The notes below the pieces were generated by a model that searched no databases, was not told the DNA's origin, and was given only the letters and a program-made list of their open reading frames with translations. A stretch of DNA of 64,000 nt from Antarctobacter albus (GTDB lineage Bacteria > Pseudomonadota > Alphaproteobacteria > Rhodobacterales > Rhodobacteraceae), in contig NZ_FMZI01000019.1 of assembly GCF_900101505.1 (NCBI RefSeq), forward strand, positions 20,799 through 84,798, given 5' to 3'. Below are positions 7,789 through 17,172 of this stretch, piece after piece (position 1 is the first letter of the stretch; every line of letters begins with the position of its first letter). Made by a program: the position numbers and the translations under genes.

Positions 7789-10407
7789 ATGGCCGATCCA
7801 CAGGCTCAGGACCGCAGCGCCGACGACATGGTCGCCGAAGCGGATACCGGCGCGCGCAACCCGCAGGCCAGATGGCAGGCACAGCTGATCATCGGCACCT
7901 GCATCGTCTGGTCGCTGTTCCAGCTCTACATCGCATCGCGGGTGCCCAGCATGCTGGCCACGACCACCGGCATCAGCTTTTTCGCGAATGTCGTGGCGCA
8001 GGCGCGTTTCGTGCACCTCGCCTTTGCCATCGCCCTGGCGACAATGGCCTTTCCGCTGACGAAATCCGCCCCGCGCGACCGCATCCCGGCCTATGACTGG
8101 GCGCTGCTGATCCTGGGCGTCTCGGCCTGTCTCTATCTTGTGGCCTTCCGCTTTCAGATCGCCGACCGGCCCGGGCTTTGGAACACCTCCGACATCGTGA
8201 TGTCGGCCATCGGCATGGTGGTCCTGATGATATCGGTCTACCGATCCCTGGGCCTGCCACTGGTCATCATCGCCTCCTGTTTCGTGCTCTTCGCCTTCTT
8301 CGGCGGCTATTCGGAATGGGCGCGAAACATCACCAACTACGGCGGCGCCTCGCTGTCCAAGGCCCTGGGCCACTACTGGATGCAGACCGAGGGGGTCTTT
8401 GGCGTGGCGCTGGGCGTCTCGACAACGATGATCTTCCTCTTCGTGCTGTTCGGCGCCCTGCTTGACCGCGCGGGCGGCGGCAACTGGTTCATCCGGGTGG
8501 CCATCGCGCTGCTGGGCGCGCTGCGCGGCGGCCCGGCCAAGGCCTCGGTCCTGTCCTCGATGCTGACCGGCATGATTTCCGGCTCTTCGATCGCCAACAC
8601 GGTGACGACGGGCACCTTCACCATCCCGCTGATGAAGCGCATCGGCTTTCCGGCGGAAAAGGCCGGCGCGGTCGAGGTGGCCAGCTCCACCAACGGCCAA
8701 CTGACCCCGCCCGTCATGGGCGCCGCCGCCTTCCTGATGGTGGAATACGTCAACATTCCCTACATCGACGTGGTCAAGCACGCCTTCCTGCCAGCGGTGA
8801 TCTCCTACATCGCGCTGCTCTATATCGTGCACCTTGAGTCGCTCAAGATGGGCCTCAGGGGGCTGGAGAAGCCGGGCCGCAAGATCGGCGTCCTGATGAT
8901 CCTGATCCTTTTCCTGTCCGGCTTCATCTTCCTCGGGATCTGCGCCTTCCTGATGATCGGCCTGCGCGGCATCCTCGACCCGATCATGGGCGATTCCATC
9001 TACGCGGCGGTGGCCCTGGTCGGCGTGCTCTACGTCGCGCTGGTCTGGCTGTCCGCGCGCTATCCCGACATCGAGGAGGACACCGAGGGCGAACCCACGG
9101 CGCCCCGCCTGACACCCACCCTGATCGGCGGTCTCTACTTCTCGGTGCCGATCTTCATCCTGGTGTGGAACCTGATGGTCCGGACCGAGAACCTCGACCG
9201 GCTCTCGCCCGCGCTGTCGGCCTTCTGGGCAACGATCTTCATGATCATCATCGCCCTGACCCACCGCCCGCTCAAGGCCTTCTTCCGCGGTGAGGGCCAT
9301 GTGGCCGAGGCCCTGGCCGGCTGGACCGACTTCGTACAGGGCCTGATCCTGGGCGCGCGCAACATGATCGGCATCGGCGTCGCCACCGGGGCCGCCGGCA
9401 TCATCGTCGGCACCATCAGCCTGACCGGCGCCCACCAGGTCATCGGCCAGGTGATCGAGGTGATCTCGGGCGGCAACCTGATGGTCCTGCTGATCCTCGT
9501 GGCCATCCTCTCGCTGATCCTTGGGATGGGCCTGCCGACGACGGCCAACTACATCGTCGTCAGCTCGCTCATGGCGCCGGTCATCGTCAGCGTCGGCGCG
9601 CAGGCGGGGCTGATCGTGCCGTTGATCGCGGTGCACATGTTCGTCTTCTATTTCGGCATCCTCGCGGATGACACGCCACCGGTGGGCCTTGCGGCCTACG
9701 CGGCGGCGGCGATCTCGCGCGGGGACCCGATCAAGACAGGTGTCCAGGGCTTTGCCTACGACATCCGGACGGCGCTGCTGCCCTTCCTCTTCATCTTCAA
9801 CACCGACCTGTTGCTGATCGACGTGGGACTGTTCAAGGCGATCTTCGTCTTCTTCATATCACTGACGGCGATGTTGCTGTTTGCCGCTGCGACGCAGGGC
9901 TATTTCATCGCCAAGTCGAAGCTGTGGGAGACGGCGGTCCTGCTGCTGATCGCCTTCATGCTGTTCCGCCCCGGCTACTTCCTCGACCAGGTGAGCGAGA
10001 AGTACAACAGCGCCGAGGGACCGGCCGCGCTGGCGCTCATGGCCGACGTGCCAGAGGGCAAGGACGTGCGGATCACCGTCGAAGGCCCGGATTTCGACAC
10101 TTTCGAAGTCAGGCCCGTGACCATCGTCCTGCCCTCTGCCGGGGCCGAGACGCTGGACGCACAGGGCCTCGTGGTCAACGAGGAGGACGGCAAACTGCTG
10201 CTGGACGAACCCTTTGGCGGGCCGGACCTGATCCAGCCGGTCAGCGGGCAGGAGTTCGACTATTACGCCGACGATCCCGTCCAGATCACCCGGGTCGAGA
10301 TCGAGAACGAGCGCATGCCCAAGGAGATCTTCTTCATCCCGGCACTGCTGCTCCTGGCGGGCATCGTCCTGGTGCAGCGCCGCCGTGCCACCCAGGCCCC
10401 GTTCTGA
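7789..10407 (+). CDS. TRAP transporter fused permease (4TM/12TM)
   Basis: Single-chain inner-membrane permease of the TRAP-TAXI type, in which the small DctQ-like and large DctM-like subunits are fused. I chose ATG 7789 (after CAGGGGGACATC), giving 872 residues; the upstream open frame runs through a repeat-bearing leader and has no ribosome site. Numerous hydrophobic segments run from about residue 30 to 740. The DctM-type signature region includes MLTGMISGSSIANTVTTGTF and LILGMGLPTTANYIVVSSL. A hydrophilic stretch (about 740-850) precedes a last membrane helix ending QRRRATQAPF. It works with the upstream TAXI protein and is followed 23 bp later by a UspA gene. Confidence 0.92.
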   Translation: MADPQAQDRSADDMVAEADTGARNPQARWQAQLIIGTCIVWSLFQLYIASRVPSMLATTTGISFFANVVAQARFVHLAFAIALATMAFPLTKSAPRDRIPAYDWALLILGVSACLYLVAFRFQIADRPGLWNTSDIVMSAIGMVVLMISVYRSLGLPLVIIASCFVLFAFFGGYSEWARNITNYGGASLSKALGHYWMQTEGVFGVALGVSTTMIFLFVLFGALLDRAGGGNWFIRVAIALLGALRGGPAKASVLSSMLTGMISGSSIANTVTTGTFTIPLMKRIGFPAEKAGAVEVASSTNGQLTPPVMGAAAFLMVEYVNIPYIDVVKHAFLPAVISYIALLYIVHLESLKMGLRGLEKPGRKIGVLMILILFLSGFIFLGICAFLMIGLRGILDPIMGDSIYAAVALVGVLYVALVWLSARYPDIEEDTEGEPTAPRLTPTLIGGLYFSVPIFILVWNLMVRTENLDRLSPALSAFWATIFMIIIALTHRPLKAFFRGEGHVAEALAGWTDFVQGLILGARNMIGIGVATGAAGIIVGTISLTGAHQVIGQVIEVISGGNLMVLLILVAILSLILGMGLPTTANYIVVSSLMAPVIVSVGAQAGLIVPLIAVHMFVFYFGILADDTPPVGLAAYAAAAISRGDPIKTGVQGFAYDIRTALLPFLFIFNTDLLLIDVGLFKAIFVFFISLTAMLLFAAATQGYFIAKSKLWETAVLLLIAFMLFRPGYFLDQVSEKYNSAEGPAALALMADVPEGKDVRITVEGPDFDTFEVRPVTIVLPSAGAETLDAQGLVVNEEDGKLLLDEPFGGPDLIQPVSGQEFDYYADDPVQITRVEIENERMPKEIFFIPALLLLAGIVLVQRRRATQAPF

Positions 10408-10430
10408 GCGGCTCAAAGAGGAGAGACGAG

Positions 10431-10850
10431 ATGTACAGCAAGATCCTTCTCGCGGTCGACCTGAACGACACCAGCGGCGCCGCGCGCATCGCCGAGTACG
10501 GCGGCAAGCTGGCCCGCATGTGCGGGGCAGAGGTGCATGTGGTCAGCGTGGTTCCGGCGATGGGCTTCGCCCTCGTCGGCTCCGCCTTCGGCGGCGATTT
10601 CGCCGGTACGATGATGGAGGAAACCCGCACCAACATGCACAAGTGGATCGACGAGGTGCTGGGGATCGAGGCCCATGTGCACGTCGACCAGGGCACGGTC
10701 TACGACAAGATCATCCGCACCGCCGAAGACATCGGTGCCGAGGCGATCGTCGTCGGGGCACATCGTCCCGAATTGCGCGACTACCTGGTCGGCCCGAATG
10801 CCGCGCGGGTGGTCCGCCACGCAAAACAGTCGGTCCTGGTGGTACGCTGA
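10431..10850 (+). CDS. Universal stress protein (UspA family)
   Basis: A 139-residue single-domain UspA protein starting MYSKILLAVDLND, with the C-terminal strand KQSVLVVR. The nucleotide-binding loop is recognisable (VVGAHRPELRDYLVGPNA) but does not carry the full G-2x-G-9x-G(S/T) pattern, so ATP binding is uncertain. ATG 10431 follows AGAGGAGAGACGAG. Usp proteins encoded with TRAP transporters (TeaD beside the ectoine TRAP system is the known case) tune transport activity; the position here suggests the same role. A strong terminator closes the operon downstream. Confidence 0.9.
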   Translation: MYSKILLAVDLNDTSGAARIAEYGGKLARMCGAEVHVVSVVPAMGFALVGSAFGGDFAGTMMEETRTNMHKWIDEVLGIEAHVHVDQGTVYDKIIRTAEDIGAEAIVVGAHRPELRDYLVGPNAARVVRHAKQSVLVVR

Positions 10851-10872
10851 AAACTCCATAGGTTCGATCAAG

Positions 10873-10910
10873 ACGGCCCCGGTCCCCAAGGATCGGGGCC
10901 GTTTGCATTT
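10873..10910 (+). terminator. Intrinsic terminator of the TRAP operon
   Basis: ACGGCCCCG (10873-10881) pairs with CGGGGCCGT (10894-10902), and the stem continues inward through TCC/GGA to a CCAA loop. GTTTGCATTT follows. It lies 23 bp after the UspA stop. Confidence 0.8.
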
Positions 10911-11051
10911 CGCCCCATTGCAGGACCAGAGAAGATCCGTCACCCAGCCTGTTCTCCGGAGCCCTCCCGCGCCCCGGCTCAGGCCCTCGAAAAGCGAGGG
11001 AGGGACTGCGGATCAGGCGATGCTTGTTCCCTGGTGACTCCCGAAGCCGGC

Positions 11052-11110
11052 AACAGGCGCAGCCTGTTCACAGGGTCGGCGGGCGGGCGTCTTTGCGGCA
11101 AAGCCGCAAA
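11052..11110. other. Two short perfect hairpins in the tamB/usp convergent gap
   Basis: AACAGGC-gca-GCCTGTT (11052-11068) and TTTGCGGC-aaa-GCCGCAAA (11092-11110) are perfect inverted repeats with 3-nt loops, just beyond the tamB stop. Neither has a U-run in either direction. They may mark the 3' end of the tamAB transcript. The rest of the 10911-11132 gap shows nothing recognisable. Confidence 0.4.
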
Positions 11111-11132
11111 CAGTCCCGTCCCGGCGCCCCCT

Positions 11133-14100
11133 TCAGTAGTCGCGTTCGAAAAACACGCCCAGCCCGCTCGACCCGTCGGATCCCAGGCGCCCGCGCACCG
11201 TCACGTTGGAATTGACGTTCAGGTTCAGGTTGATCTCGGTCTTGCCCTTGGCGTCGACACTGACATCGCTGTAGATGTTCTCGCCCAGGTAGGCGCCAAC
11301 GCGCGCGCGGGCTGTACCGTCATCGCTGGTTCCCACGTCAAGGTCCGCCACCCCCAGGCCGCTGCGCAGGGATTCCGTGAGCCCCAGACCGCCACGGCCG
11401 GACAGTGTCCGGATCGCCGAGGCCAGTTGAACCGCCTGCAAGGCAGACAGCTCTGTTACCGATCGGCCAAAGAGGAAAAAGGACATGGCCTCATCCTGAG
11501 GCAACTCGGGCATGGACCCCACGCGCAACTCGGGTGACGAGGCGGGCCCCTCGATGGTGATGGTGATATCCGTGTCCTCGACGCGCGTGGTCGCGACGAA
11601 GCGGACCACCGGGTCAAAGCTGCCGCGCAGGAAGACCGCGCCCTCGGTCAGGTCCAGGCGGCGGCCCAACAGGTCCAGCCGGCCCCGGATCAGGTCGAAT
11701 TGCCCGGCCGGAACGATGTCGGAGGTGGTGCCGTTCAGGCGCAGGCTACCACCCAATTCCGCGTCCAGCCCCCTGCCCCGCACAAAGATCCGGTTCTCCG
11801 CCCGGACGGTCACGTCCAGCGGGAAGGCCGGCAGCGGCGCCCCGGCAGCCTGCGCGCTGCGGTCCATGCCCGCGTAGCGCAGGGTTACGGCCACGTCGCC
11901 TGGCATGCCCCGGTGTTCCAATCCGTCCAGCGCCGCATAGCTGGCGCCGATGTTCGGGATCCGAGCCTCGACCTCGCCCAGGTCGATGGTGCCCGAGATC
12001 CGTGCACCGCCCGTCAGGGGGCCTTCGATCCGGATGCGCCCGTTTGCCGTGGTCTCGAACAGGTCCGGTTGGCGCACGACCGCGCTTTGCAGGCGCAGGA
12101 CCAGCCCCGCGTTGAACGGTGCCGCGAGGGTGACCGGGCCTTCCAGCGACACCCGCCCGCCGCTGTCGAGGGCACCGGCCATAGACACCTCGGCACCGCC
12201 GCCGGACAGGCGGATCTGCCCACCCAGTCCGCTCAGAACGATGTTCTGCGCCGGCGCAGCAAAGCGGGCGCCATCGGTCGAGATCGTTCCCGAGACGGAG
12301 GAGAGCGCCGGCGGTCCGGACAGGCCCAGGTCGAAGCGCGCGATGCCGCTGACCACCTGCGGCGCCAGCCGACCGTTGGCCAGGGCCAGCGGCGCCGAGC
12401 CTGTCAGCGCCACGTCTAGGCGGCTGAAGTCGGCAGCGGCGGAGCCGCGCAGACGCGCGCCGATGCCCGCCGGGCCGGTTCCGTCCAGGGACAGTTGCCA
12501 GGGTCCGCCGCTGCGTCGGGCACTGCCCGTGACCTGTGCCGTGCCGGGCAGATCCGGCACGATCTGGCCAAGGTTGGCCAGCGCCAGAACCAGGTTCAGA
12601 TCCGCCGCTTCGCCAGGGCCATAGCTGCCGGTTACCCTTCCGTCGATGCCGCTGGCATCCAGCATCGCCTGGCCGATCCGATAAGCGCCGCTGTCCAGCC
12701 GCTCAACCTGCAAGTCCAGCCGGGAATTGCCCGCCAGCAGCGGGTCGACCGTCGGATTGCCGATGCCAAGCCCCTGCCCCCGCACAACCGCCGTCAGGTT
12801 CAGCGGACCGTCCAGCACGCCGCCCGATGCCTCGGCCTCGATCTGGGCCGCGCCGCGCAGGTTCTGGCCTGTCAGCCGCGACAGGGGTGACAGCGAGGCC
12901 GCGCTGGCCGTCAGCTGCCCGTCCACTTCCGGGCCATAGGTCCCGGCCGGGTCCACCGTGCCGGTGAACCGTGCATTCACAACCCCGTCCAGACGCAACG
13001 GGTCAAAGCGGATCGCCCCGTTTCCGCTGCGCGTGGCCTTGACGCTCAACGCGGTGCGGCCGACCAGCAACGGGTCGATCTCCGGCAGGCCCAGTCGGAC
13101 GTCGGTCACGCGTCCTTCGGCGCTGACATCGAAATCGGCCCCGTCCAGGCCGCCCCTGCCGGTCACGGTCAGCTCGGCGCTGCCGCCCAGTCGACGGCCC
13201 GCCAGCCCGGAAAAGGCCGACAGGCGGGTCAGCGTCGCTTCGAGCCGCCCGTCGGCAAGCGGCACATCGGGGCCAAGATCCACCGTCCCGGCATAGTTCA
13301 GCCGTCCGGCCCGGGCCAGGTCGCCTTCGGCCCCCAGCGTCCAGACGTCGCCGGCCTGGTCGGCGCGCAGCACCAGCGTGGTGGGGCCGTTCAATTCGGG
13401 CAGGACAAGCGCGGTTTCACGAATGCGCGCCTCGGCCCGCAGGCTGCTGGCCCCCGTGGCCAGCGTCCCGCCGCCCTCAATCCGCGCCTCGGGCGTGACC
13501 AGCAGGAGTTTCTCGGCCCTCAGACCGGCCTCGTCGCGCACCGCTTCGACCTGCAGGCTGCCGACGCCCGCGATCAACGGATCGACCTGCGCGATGCCCG
13601 TCGCCAGGCCGCGCGTGGTGCCGTCGAGAACAAGGTCGAAACCGCCGGTGACCGGGGCGACCTCGCCCCGGATGGTCAGGTTGGCAGCGCCTTCCAGCGC
13701 CACGCCCGCCAGCGCGGCAAAGCGCGACAGGTCCTCGGCCGACAACCGCAGATCGGGGGTGACACGCGGGTTCAGTGTCTCGGCATCGGTAAAGGTCAGG
13801 ACACCGGTCAGGCCGTAATCGGCCCCAGACAGGTCCAGCCCGCGAAGATAGAACGGCGCACTGGGCTCCCAGTCGATGGAGAGCGCACCGCGCAATGCCG
13901 TGCCCACGGCCTCGGCCAGGGCCGGATCGGCCAGGGCCAAGCCGCCCGCGGCCAGCATCAGGTCGCCGGTCACACGGGGCGCATCGCGGTCGATCTCTCC
14001 CACGCCGCTCAGCAACAGGCGATCCGCCTGCCCCGCTGCGGTGGTGATCCGGTCGGATTGCAGGCGCAGCGCCCAGCCATTGCCCTGCGAAGCGTCAAAG

Positions 14101-15194
14101 GAGCCTTTCAGCGTGACGCCGGTGACATAGACCTCCTGCCCCGGCAGCGGCAGCAGCACCTCGTCGCCTTCGGGCGGCGTGATCTGCCCTTCGAGCGACA
14201 ACCGCTCTGGCCAGCCATCGCCATTGATGGAAGCGGAGCCGGTCAACAGCAGCGCCTCGGCGCTCAGCCGCAGGTCCTGCAGGGCGATGGCGCCGTCCGC
14301 GCTGCGCGTCGCCTCGGCCTTGAGCGCGATGTCATCGCCCAGGAACTCGCGGTAGGCGGGCGCCAGCAACGGCGCCAGGTCCCCGCCGATGTCCAGCGAG
14401 ACGCGTTGTGTCTCGGTATCGCCATCGGCCCGCAGGATCACCTGCCCCGCCAGCCGTTCGACACCATCGGTCGAAAGCCGCAGGCTCGCTTCGAAATCGT
14501 CGATGGGCGCGTCGCCGGTCAGGCTGAGCGCAACGGCAGGCTCGCCTTCAAGGCCCAGCGCGCGCGCCGCGAGCCCGCCAGCCGGTTCCTCGAAACTGGT
14601 GTCCAGCGTCAGCACGCGGCTGGTGTTCGAATAGGCCCCCGAGAGGTGCAGGTTGCCACCCTTGTCCAGGCGCTGAACCTGCAGTTCCGCGTTGCCGTCC
14701 CCGCCCGACAACCGGGCATTGCCGGTGACGCGCAGCACCAGGTTCTCGGTGGCGACGGGCGCGCCAAGCGCCACTTCGCGCAGATCCAGCTGTGCGAGGT
14801 TCAGGGACACCGGCAGTTCGGGCAGTTGAAAGGCGCTGCGGGCCTCCGGGGCGGGCGGCGCGTCGCTGGCCAAAGGTACCGGCAGGCGCGGCATGTCGAT
14901 CCGGCCCACGGTGATCTCGTCGATTTCGACCGCACCGCGCACCAGGGCGGTGCGCGTCCAGGTCATGGCCACGTCGGTGGCGGTCAGCCAGACGCCATCC
15001 TCATCGGCAATGGTGATCCGGTCGATCGTCGCGCGCGAACTCAGCGCCCCGGCAAAGCCCTCGATCCGCACGTCGCGGCCCGCGTCCGACAACGCGTCCT
15101 CAAGCAGCCCCTGGATATAGCCGCGGTCGTCAGTCTGTGCCAAAGCCGCCAGCGGCCAGAGCACCAGCACCAGGAAAACCCTCAAAAGTCGCAT
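11133..15194 (-). CDS. tamB: TamB: translocation and assembly module / inter-membrane lipid transfer protein
   Basis: A 1353-residue AsmA-like protein that spans the periplasm and partners TamA; homologues act in outer-membrane protein assembly and anterograde phospholipid transport. The N-terminus is a membrane anchor or signal (LLRVFLVLVLWPLAALAQ). The long middle consists of repetitive beta-rich segments. The last about 350 residues form the conserved TamB (DUF490) domain, ending GLGVFFERDY with a terminal aromatic residue as in proteins that contact the Omp85 barrel. Its ATG overlaps the tamA stop by one base (TGATG), so the pair is co-translated. Length is typical. Confidence 0.93.
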   Translation of the reverse strand: MRLLRVFLVLVLWPLAALAQTDDRGYIQGLLEDALSDAGRDVRIEGFAGALSSRATIDRITIADEDGVWLTATDVAMTWTRTALVRGAVEIDEITVGRIDMPRLPVPLASDAPPAPEARSAFQLPELPVSLNLAQLDLREVALGAPVATENLVLRVTGNARLSGGDGNAELQVQRLDKGGNLHLSGAYSNTSRVLTLDTSFEEPAGGLAARALGLEGEPAVALSLTGDAPIDDFEASLRLSTDGVERLAGQVILRADGDTETQRVSLDIGGDLAPLLAPAYREFLGDDIALKAEATRSADGAIALQDLRLSAEALLLTGSASINGDGWPERLSLEGQITPPEGDEVLLPLPGQEVYVTGVTLKGSFDASQGNGWALRLQSDRITTAAGQADRLLLSGVGEIDRDAPRVTGDLMLAAGGLALADPALAEAVGTALRGALSIDWEPSAPFYLRGLDLSGADYGLTGVLTFTDAETLNPRVTPDLRLSAEDLSRFAALAGVALEGAANLTIRGEVAPVTGGFDLVLDGTTRGLATGIAQVDPLIAGVGSLQVEAVRDEAGLRAEKLLLVTPEARIEGGGTLATGASSLRAEARIRETALVLPELNGPTTLVLRADQAGDVWTLGAEGDLARAGRLNYAGTVDLGPDVPLADGRLEATLTRLSAFSGLAGRRLGGSAELTVTGRGGLDGADFDVSAEGRVTDVRLGLPEIDPLLVGRTALSVKATRSGNGAIRFDPLRLDGVVNARFTGTVDPAGTYGPEVDGQLTASAASLSPLSRLTGQNLRGAAQIEAEASGGVLDGPLNLTAVVRGQGLGIGNPTVDPLLAGNSRLDLQVERLDSGAYRIGQAMLDASGIDGRVTGSYGPGEAADLNLVLALANLGQIVPDLPGTAQVTGSARRSGGPWQLSLDGTGPAGIGARLRGSAAADFSRLDVALTGSAPLALANGRLAPQVVSGIARFDLGLSGPPALSSVSGTISTDGARFAAPAQNIVLSGLGGQIRLSGGGAEVSMAGALDSGGRVSLEGPVTLAAPFNAGLVLRLQSAVVRQPDLFETTANGRIRIEGPLTGGARISGTIDLGEVEARIPNIGASYAALDGLEHRGMPGDVAVTLRYAGMDRSAQAAGAPLPAFPLDVTVRAENRIFVRGRGLDAELGGSLRLNGTTSDIVPAGQFDLIRGRLDLLGRRLDLTEGAVFLRGSFDPVVRFVATTRVEDTDITITIEGPASSPELRVGSMPELPQDEAMSFFLFGRSVTELSALQAVQLASAIRTLSGRGGLGLTESLRSGLGVADLDVGTSDDGTARARVGAYLGENIYSDVSVDAKGKTEINLNLNVNSNVTVRGRLGSDGSSGLGVFFERDY

Positions 15195-17077
15195 CAGAAC
15201 GCCTGCCCGATCCCGATATAGATCTGTACGCCGTCGCCCGTGTCGCCGCCCACCGGCCCGGCCACGTCAAAGCGGATCGGCCCAACCGGCGTGTCGTAGC
15301 GCAGGCCAAGCCCTGCGCCGGCGTGCCAGTCGCCCGACCCATCCACGAAACTCTCAGTCCCGACATAGCCCGCGTCGGCAAAGCCCACGACGCCGATGGT
15401 GTCGGTCACGTCATAGCGGACCTCTGTCGAGAGGCCCAAGAAACTGCGCCCGCCCAGGCGCGTCCCCGAATAATCCACGTCCAGGGACCGGTAGGGCTGG
15501 CCCCGCACGGTTCCGCCGCCGCCCGAGTAGAGCAGGAAGTCAGGCGGCGCGGTCTGCGCATCCGGTCCGACGAGCCCGGCCAGTTGCAGCCGCCCAGCCA
15601 ACACCAGGGACTCGTCGACGCCAAAGGCCCGGTAACCGCGCAGGTCCAGCGCGTAGCGCGCGCCGGCCTCGCCGTGGCTGACGATGGAAAACGGTTCCAG
15701 CTCGGCCCGCAGGAACAGGCCCTCGGTCGCATCCAGCGGATCGTCCCGCCGGTCGATGGTGATGGCCGTGGGCAGCGACAACAGGGTCAGCATCCGGGTC
15801 GGATCGCCCGGCAGGTAAAGGTCGGTGATGCGCGACCGGCTGTAGGAGATCCCCAGCTCGCCGCTGACCTGCTTGGAAAACTCGCGCGAGACCCCCAGGC
15901 CCAGCGTGAACGAGCGGTCGATATAGTCCGGCTCGTCGTCGTAGCTGAAACCCGTGGTGGCATAGAACATGGTGTCGGCGCCATAGACGGCCGGTTTTTC
16001 GAACCGGGCGTTCAGCGCATAGTCGGGCCGCATGCCCGACCCGCCCAGTTGGGTGGCCTCGCCCTCGACCCGCAGCCGTTCGGCACCGCCAAAGAGGTTG
16101 CGGTGCAGCCAGAACCCCGACAGCCCGACGCCCTCGGACGAGGACAGCTCGGCCCCGAAGCCGAAACGGCGCGGCTTGCGGTCCGTGACGTCGATCATGA
16201 TGTCGAGCGTATCGTCGGGACCGCCCTGATCCGCCTCCGATACCGTCACGGACCGGAAAGTGCCGGTGGCGCGCAGGCGCTGCGCCGCATCGTCGACCTC
16301 GACCGGATCGAAGGTCTGGCCGCGCGGAATGCCCGCGATCTGGCGGATGCGGTTCTCGCGCACAGCGCTTTCCGAGGTGACGATCACGTCGCCAAAGCGG
16401 AACTGCCGGCCCTTCGAAACCGCCAGCGACACATCCAGCCGCGCGTCCGCGTGGCGCGCGGTGATGGATTGATCCGCGATCCCGGCCTTGGCGTAACCCG
16501 CCGAGCGCCAGCCATCGACCGCGGCCTGGGCCGTGTCGCGCACCACGGTCGCGCGGGCCGGCTGCCCGCGCGCAAAGCCCTCTGGCAGGGGCGCGCGCTT
16601 GTTGACCGGGGCGACAATGGCCTTTCCGAAGGTAAAAGTCGGACCCGGATCCACCTTGACCCGCACCTTGCCGATGCGTTCAGGCACCGAGAATGGCGGG
16701 ATGGTCGCGGCCTCGCGGCCGTCGATCTGGATGCGCACAACGGCGGAGTAGTAGCCCTGTGCATAGAGCGCCTCGACCAGCCGGGCATAGTCGCCCTGGG
16801 CGGCGGCCAGCACGTCCTGAGGCGCGCGGTTTTCCTCGCCTTCCAGCTGCGAGAGAATCGAGACCGAGCGCAGGCTCTGGATCAGCGCCTCCTTGTCGGG
16901 TCCGGCGACGTTGAAGGTGAGGCTGTCATAGCTTTCCGCCGGGCGCGGAAGCGTCAGGCAAATACCCGTCAGCACGGAAAAAACGGTGCCACGCAGCACC
17001 GCACGCAGCCGCCCGGCCCCTGCCGGACGCTTGGCGCGCCTGTTTGCGCGCGTGGATATATCTAGACGTTGCGCCAT
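15194..17077 (-). CDS. tamA: TamA: Omp85-family outer-membrane assembly protein
   Basis: A 627-residue Omp85-superfamily barrel. An N-terminal basic and hydrophobic export signal (LRGTVFSVLTGICLTLPRPA) is followed by POTRA-like domains (about residues 50-290, including the YAKAGIADQSITAR-type segment) and a C-terminal 16-strand barrel. The barrel shows the family lid motif region VRGQPYRSL and ends GVQIYIGIGQAF with terminal Phe. It forms the TAM complex with TamB, encoded immediately downstream with a one-base overlap. The ATG at 17077 is preceded by an AT-rich stretch (ATGTTATAGGG) that may hold the -10 element. Confidence 0.92.
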   Translation of the reverse strand: MAQRLDISTRANRRAKRPAGAGRLRAVLRGTVFSVLTGICLTLPRPAESYDSLTFNVAGPDKEALIQSLRSVSILSQLEGEENRAPQDVLAAAQGDYARLVEALYAQGYYSAVVRIQIDGREAATIPPFSVPERIGKVRVKVDPGPTFTFGKAIVAPVNKRAPLPEGFARGQPARATVVRDTAQAAVDGWRSAGYAKAGIADQSITARHADARLDVSLAVSKGRQFRFGDVIVTSESAVRENRIRQIAGIPRGQTFDPVEVDDAAQRLRATGTFRSVTVSEADQGGPDDTLDIMIDVTDRKPRRFGFGAELSSSEGVGLSGFWLHRNLFGGAERLRVEGEATQLGGSGMRPDYALNARFEKPAVYGADTMFYATTGFSYDDEPDYIDRSFTLGLGVSREFSKQVSGELGISYSRSRITDLYLPGDPTRMLTLLSLPTAITIDRRDDPLDATEGLFLRAELEPFSIVSHGEAGARYALDLRGYRAFGVDESLVLAGRLQLAGLVGPDAQTAPPDFLLYSGGGGTVRGQPYRSLDVDYSGTRLGGRSFLGLSTEVRYDVTDTIGVVGFADAGYVGTESFVDGSGDWHAGAGLGLRYDTPVGPIRFDVAGPVGGDTGDGVQIYIGIGQAF

Positions 17078-17095
17078 GCCTCTACCCTATAACAT

Positions 17096-17136
17096 GTGAC
17101 TCGGGCGCAAAGAGGCAAATTGCAGTCCCGAGTCAC
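17096..17136. promoter_or_regulatory. 10-bp inverted repeat between soxG and tamA
   Basis: GTGACTCGGG (17096-17105) and CCCGAGTCAC (17127-17136) are perfect inverted repeats separated by 21 nt. The block lies between the end of the sox operon and the tamA start, both on the minus strand. It could terminate the sox transcript or be an operator for tamAB; there is no U-run, so the terminator reading is weak. Confidence 0.45.
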
Positions 17137-17172
17137 TTTCGCGCGGGGTCGGCGCCGGACCGCGCAGCCGGA

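Noticed and set aside
6445..9636. Very long antisense open frame (over 1000 codons) opposite rpiR, the TAXI gene and the TRAP permease
   Set aside because: Its translation is Asp/His/Arg/Gly-rich low complexity with no domain, and the sense-strand genes have clear family motifs. Long antisense frames are expected in DNA with strong third-position GC.
11040..11132. The two short hairpins as a small RNA gene
   Set aside because: No promoter-like element or U-rich 3' end is visible; they are better explained as 3'-end structures of flanking transcripts.
15137..17065. Long plus-strand open frame opposite tamA
   Set aside because: The composition is that of a frame shadow, while tamA shows POTRA and barrel features with normal length.
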